64,000 bases of DNA from Acheta domesticus (Eukaryota; Arthropoda; Insecta; Orthoptera; Gryllidae), in the NCBI GenBank assembly GCA_031308135.1, contig JAHLJT010009355.1, forward strand, positions 6,571,217 through 6,635,216, read 5' to 3'. Positions 61,489 through 64,000 of this stretch are shown piece after piece (positions within the stretch are counted from its first letter, which is position 1; each line of letters opens with the position of its first letter). Made by a program: the position numbers and the translations under genes. Below the pieces are notes generated by a model. That model saw only the letters and a program-made list of their open reading frames with translations. It had not been told where the DNA came from and searched no databases.

Positions 61489-62862
61489 ACATACATATTT
61501 GATACTATACAATATTATTTTTCAAGTAATTACATAATTTTGCCAAATAAAGGAAGGTAACAAACGAAAACTCTAGGCCTTTGGGGACGAGTTCTGTCAC
61601 TTACATCCTCTTAACATAATTACAAGCAGTTTCAGCGCTTCTTACCGCTAGCGATTGATTTGAACAAATTAGCGCACTCCATTAGAGTAAATATTGGTCG
61701 GGGGGCTTTTTCAAAAAATATCTTGGGCCCAGGTTTGTGAAAAAAAAATTAATATAAAACTATAGGTGGCATTTTGTTTAAAAATTGTCAGTATTGTAGG
61801 TCAATAGTAGTGTATAAAAAATGTGGATCTGTGGGTGAGAACTTTTTAATATGACCTGGCCTACTCCTAGTTGGATCAGTTATATTATTGGTTACAACAC
61901 AAATATTAACTGTGGTTTCCATGTTAGATCGATTATGAATATAGCAATACATCTAATGTGTGATTTGGTTTTCTTCACCTACCCACCCCTCCAAGTAAGC
62001 AGCAGTCTTACAATTTGGGTTACAACAGTGTCAAATAATGTTTTTGTAAAGAAAACCATGATTTTACTAAAACTAAAAGTTTTTGGTAAAGTAAATAATG
62101 ATGATGATAATACATTATCCCTATCACTGATACCACTATCATTATCATCATAATTATTTTGGTGTACTAGTGTTTGAATTTTATTACTATTTAACAGTAA
62201 TAGTAATTGGAGATGGATCTCTGTTACTGCATAATAAAATGCATGAGGTTCATAAACAAAGTTAAATTTTATATACTCTCCTTGAACCTACGAAAATATT
62301 TTTACTACCAAGTTATTGTTCTTAATTAAATTTTAAAGACAGAGCCATGTAATGTCCTTCAAAGATGCACGTATAAGGTACACATGTGCGCATATCCAGG
62401 ATGCACATGTTTACGTCACGAGCAGGGATGCCCAGAAGAGGAGGTAGCTGGTGCAACTTGCCCTGGGCTTCGACTTTTTTTTTTTCACTCAAAACAAATG
62501 GAAAATATATTATTTCTCATTCAAAATAACCATTTTAAGTTATTACTGTTTCATGGAAAAATGAATTCTATTTATGTATTGGGGGAGTGGAACTTTTATC
62601 TAAAATAAAGGACCCTGTAGACCTACTGCTCCAACGCTTCTTGTTTTCTCTGAGTGCCCCTGATTATGAAAGAAGAATTGTGAAGGATGTACATTTCTTA
62701 CAACCCACAGCCAAACAAGTGTCAAGTGACACAATCAATTGGTACCTTACAACAACAACAACAACAACAAAAAAGGCACATTTTTTTAAACGACCCAGAA
62801 AATAAAAGGCATGATTTTTGTGTCTGAAAGTAGTGCACTCTAACTAGTGTTTGAAAATAATC
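61489..62862. other. AT-rich intergenic sequence
   Basis: Contains short ATG/ATC-rich simple repeats (about 62095-62150) and a (CAA)n tract (about 62748-62772). No gene is supported. Confidence 0.4.
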
Positions 62863-62868
62863 TTTATT
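62863..62868 (-). terminator. Candidate polyadenylation signal for NXN
   Basis: AATAAA on the minus strand about 620 bp after the NXN stop; another lies at 62942-62947. Either could end the transcript. Confidence 0.4.
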
Positions 62869-63490
62869 GCTGCAGTACATCAAAATAGATACCACCACAT
62901 GCACATTTTCACACTAAGATTTCTAGAATTTTTTAAATTCTTTTATTGAACATACAAAATATGAGGACAAACACATGTCTTTTAAAGTGCTTCAATACTT
63001 CACTAACTTACAAAAAGAAAAGTTGTGTTTCAAAAGTTACAAACACTTTCCCTTTTCAGGACTAGTTTCATTTGATATTTGGTACATGCACACCTAACAG
63101 AATCACACAGGTGTTGTTCTCTAGTCATTTTATAAGACTATGGACACACAAAAAAGGTAAATGGGGATTGTTTCTCAGTCATAAAAGAAGTTCTTTGGCA
63201 TAACATAAAAAGAAAAAGGCTTTGTCCAACATAAAACTGAAACAATTACTTATAATATGTAGATATCTTTTTCAATACTAAAAATACTTTACAAAACTTA
63301 CAAATTCTTATAATTCTTTGAAAGAATAATATATTGCTCATGGTAACTCATGTCAAATTTTAGTTTTAGAATTTTCAATCAACATGACGGTAAGTTGATT
63401 TGTCACAATACATACTCATAATCTGTACCACTCACTTTTATGTTCCTTCTTGTGAAACATGAATGTTATTGTGAAATAAGAAATTTAAGA

Positions 63491-63925
63491 TCACACTACG
63501 TTCACTGCACCATCATTAAGTTGTATATCTGACATTATTATATCAGTTGTTGGAAGAGTTCCTTCCAGAAATTTTGTCACAAAATTTTTAACAGATTCTT
63601 CAGTAATTTCCTCACCATCTTCCATAATACTTACGTGCCCACTGGGAATATCAATAGCTGTCAGAAGGGGCACAACATCATCGATTCCAATAAAGTCTCG
63701 TAATAAATCACATGTGTCATTCTGGAAGTAATAACATAAGTAGAAATTATTTAGTTACAGAAATAATGTTGTATAATATAAAGATTTTCAAAACACAACT
63801 CACATCACATCCAATGAGGAAAAGGAGGTAATCTTCATCTTCGTTAGGTTGATAATGTAATTGGTAGTTGTCAGCTGCTGGACGAAGAACAGATTCTGCA
63901 AACTCAATCTCCCTTTGGTCACCTT
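63491..63925 (-). CDS. NXN: Nucleoredoxin, last two coding exons (partial gene)
   Basis: Nucleoredoxin is a thioredoxin-fold redox protein that binds Dishevelled and modulates Wnt signalling. The exons are 63804-63925 and 63491-63721, joined by a phase-0 GT-AG intron; the joined motif is LIGCD|NDTCDLLRDFIGIDD. Other matches to the family's C-terminal thioredoxin-like domain are ESVLRPAADNYQ, VPLLTAIDIPSG, MEDGEEITEESVKNFVTKFL and EGTLPTTDI. The first visible exon starts in phase with two bases of a split codon, so coding sequence continues beyond the right edge, where the catalytic CxxC domain must lie. The stop is at 63491. The C-terminal tail is about 15 residues longer than in human. Confidence 0.88.
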
Positions 63926-64000
63926 CTGGAAAGTTCAAAATTCACACACAACAATGGAATATGTAATGCAAGAGTTAGTAAATTAGGAAAGAATTAAACC

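Overview
The window looks like insect nuclear DNA: AT-rich and intron-bearing, with GT-AG introns, tRNA- and 5S-derived SINE-like repeats, TA-flanked MITEs and long intergenic spaces full of decayed transposable elements. The density and variety of old DNA transposons suggest a large polyneopteran-type genome (stick insect, cockroach or termite). That taxonomic guess rests on general character only and is weak.

Layout. 1-8.7 kb holds a divergent housekeeping pair: the first six coding exons of phosphatidylinositol 4-kinase alpha (PI4KA, minus strand, running off the left edge) and the complete six-exon exosome subunit RRP4/EXOSC2 (plus strand), sharing a ~1.1 kb promoter interval. An intronless TAF8 (TFIID subunit) lies at 12.65-13.48 kb. 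14-21.7 kb is quiet AT-rich sequence. 21.7-27.2 kb holds a two-exon, very GC-rich SLC35G-type transporter on the minus strand; its large exon has two apparent frameshifts about 90 bp apart, so it is an assembly error or a broken gene.

28-50 kb is a transposon graveyard. It contains MITEs with palindromic cores, SINEs of several families, a Tigger-like (DDE_1) transposase remnant, a LINE C-terminal remnant, several terminal-inverted-repeat elements, a 5S rRNA-derived sequence and an unclassified repeat family. At least four copies of that family carry a tetranucleotide (ACGG-like) tract at the same place, expanded in one copy to about 390 bp; another copy sits in PI4KA intron 4. A GC-rich island with no assigned gene lies at 40.8-41.24 kb.

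55.4-59.2 kb (plus) encodes a small Shisa-like/STMC6-type single-pass membrane protein, which I assembled from four exons with compatible phases; its signal-peptide exon was not found. The right edge (63.5-63.9 kb, minus) holds the last two coding exons of nucleoredoxin (NXN).

The genes are unrelated cellular genes (lipid kinase, RNA decay, transcription, transport, membrane adaptor, redox) with no shared pathway. I found no CRISPR array, operon or viral gene. The most notable material is the repeat biology, the frameshifted transporter and the Shisa-like gene model.
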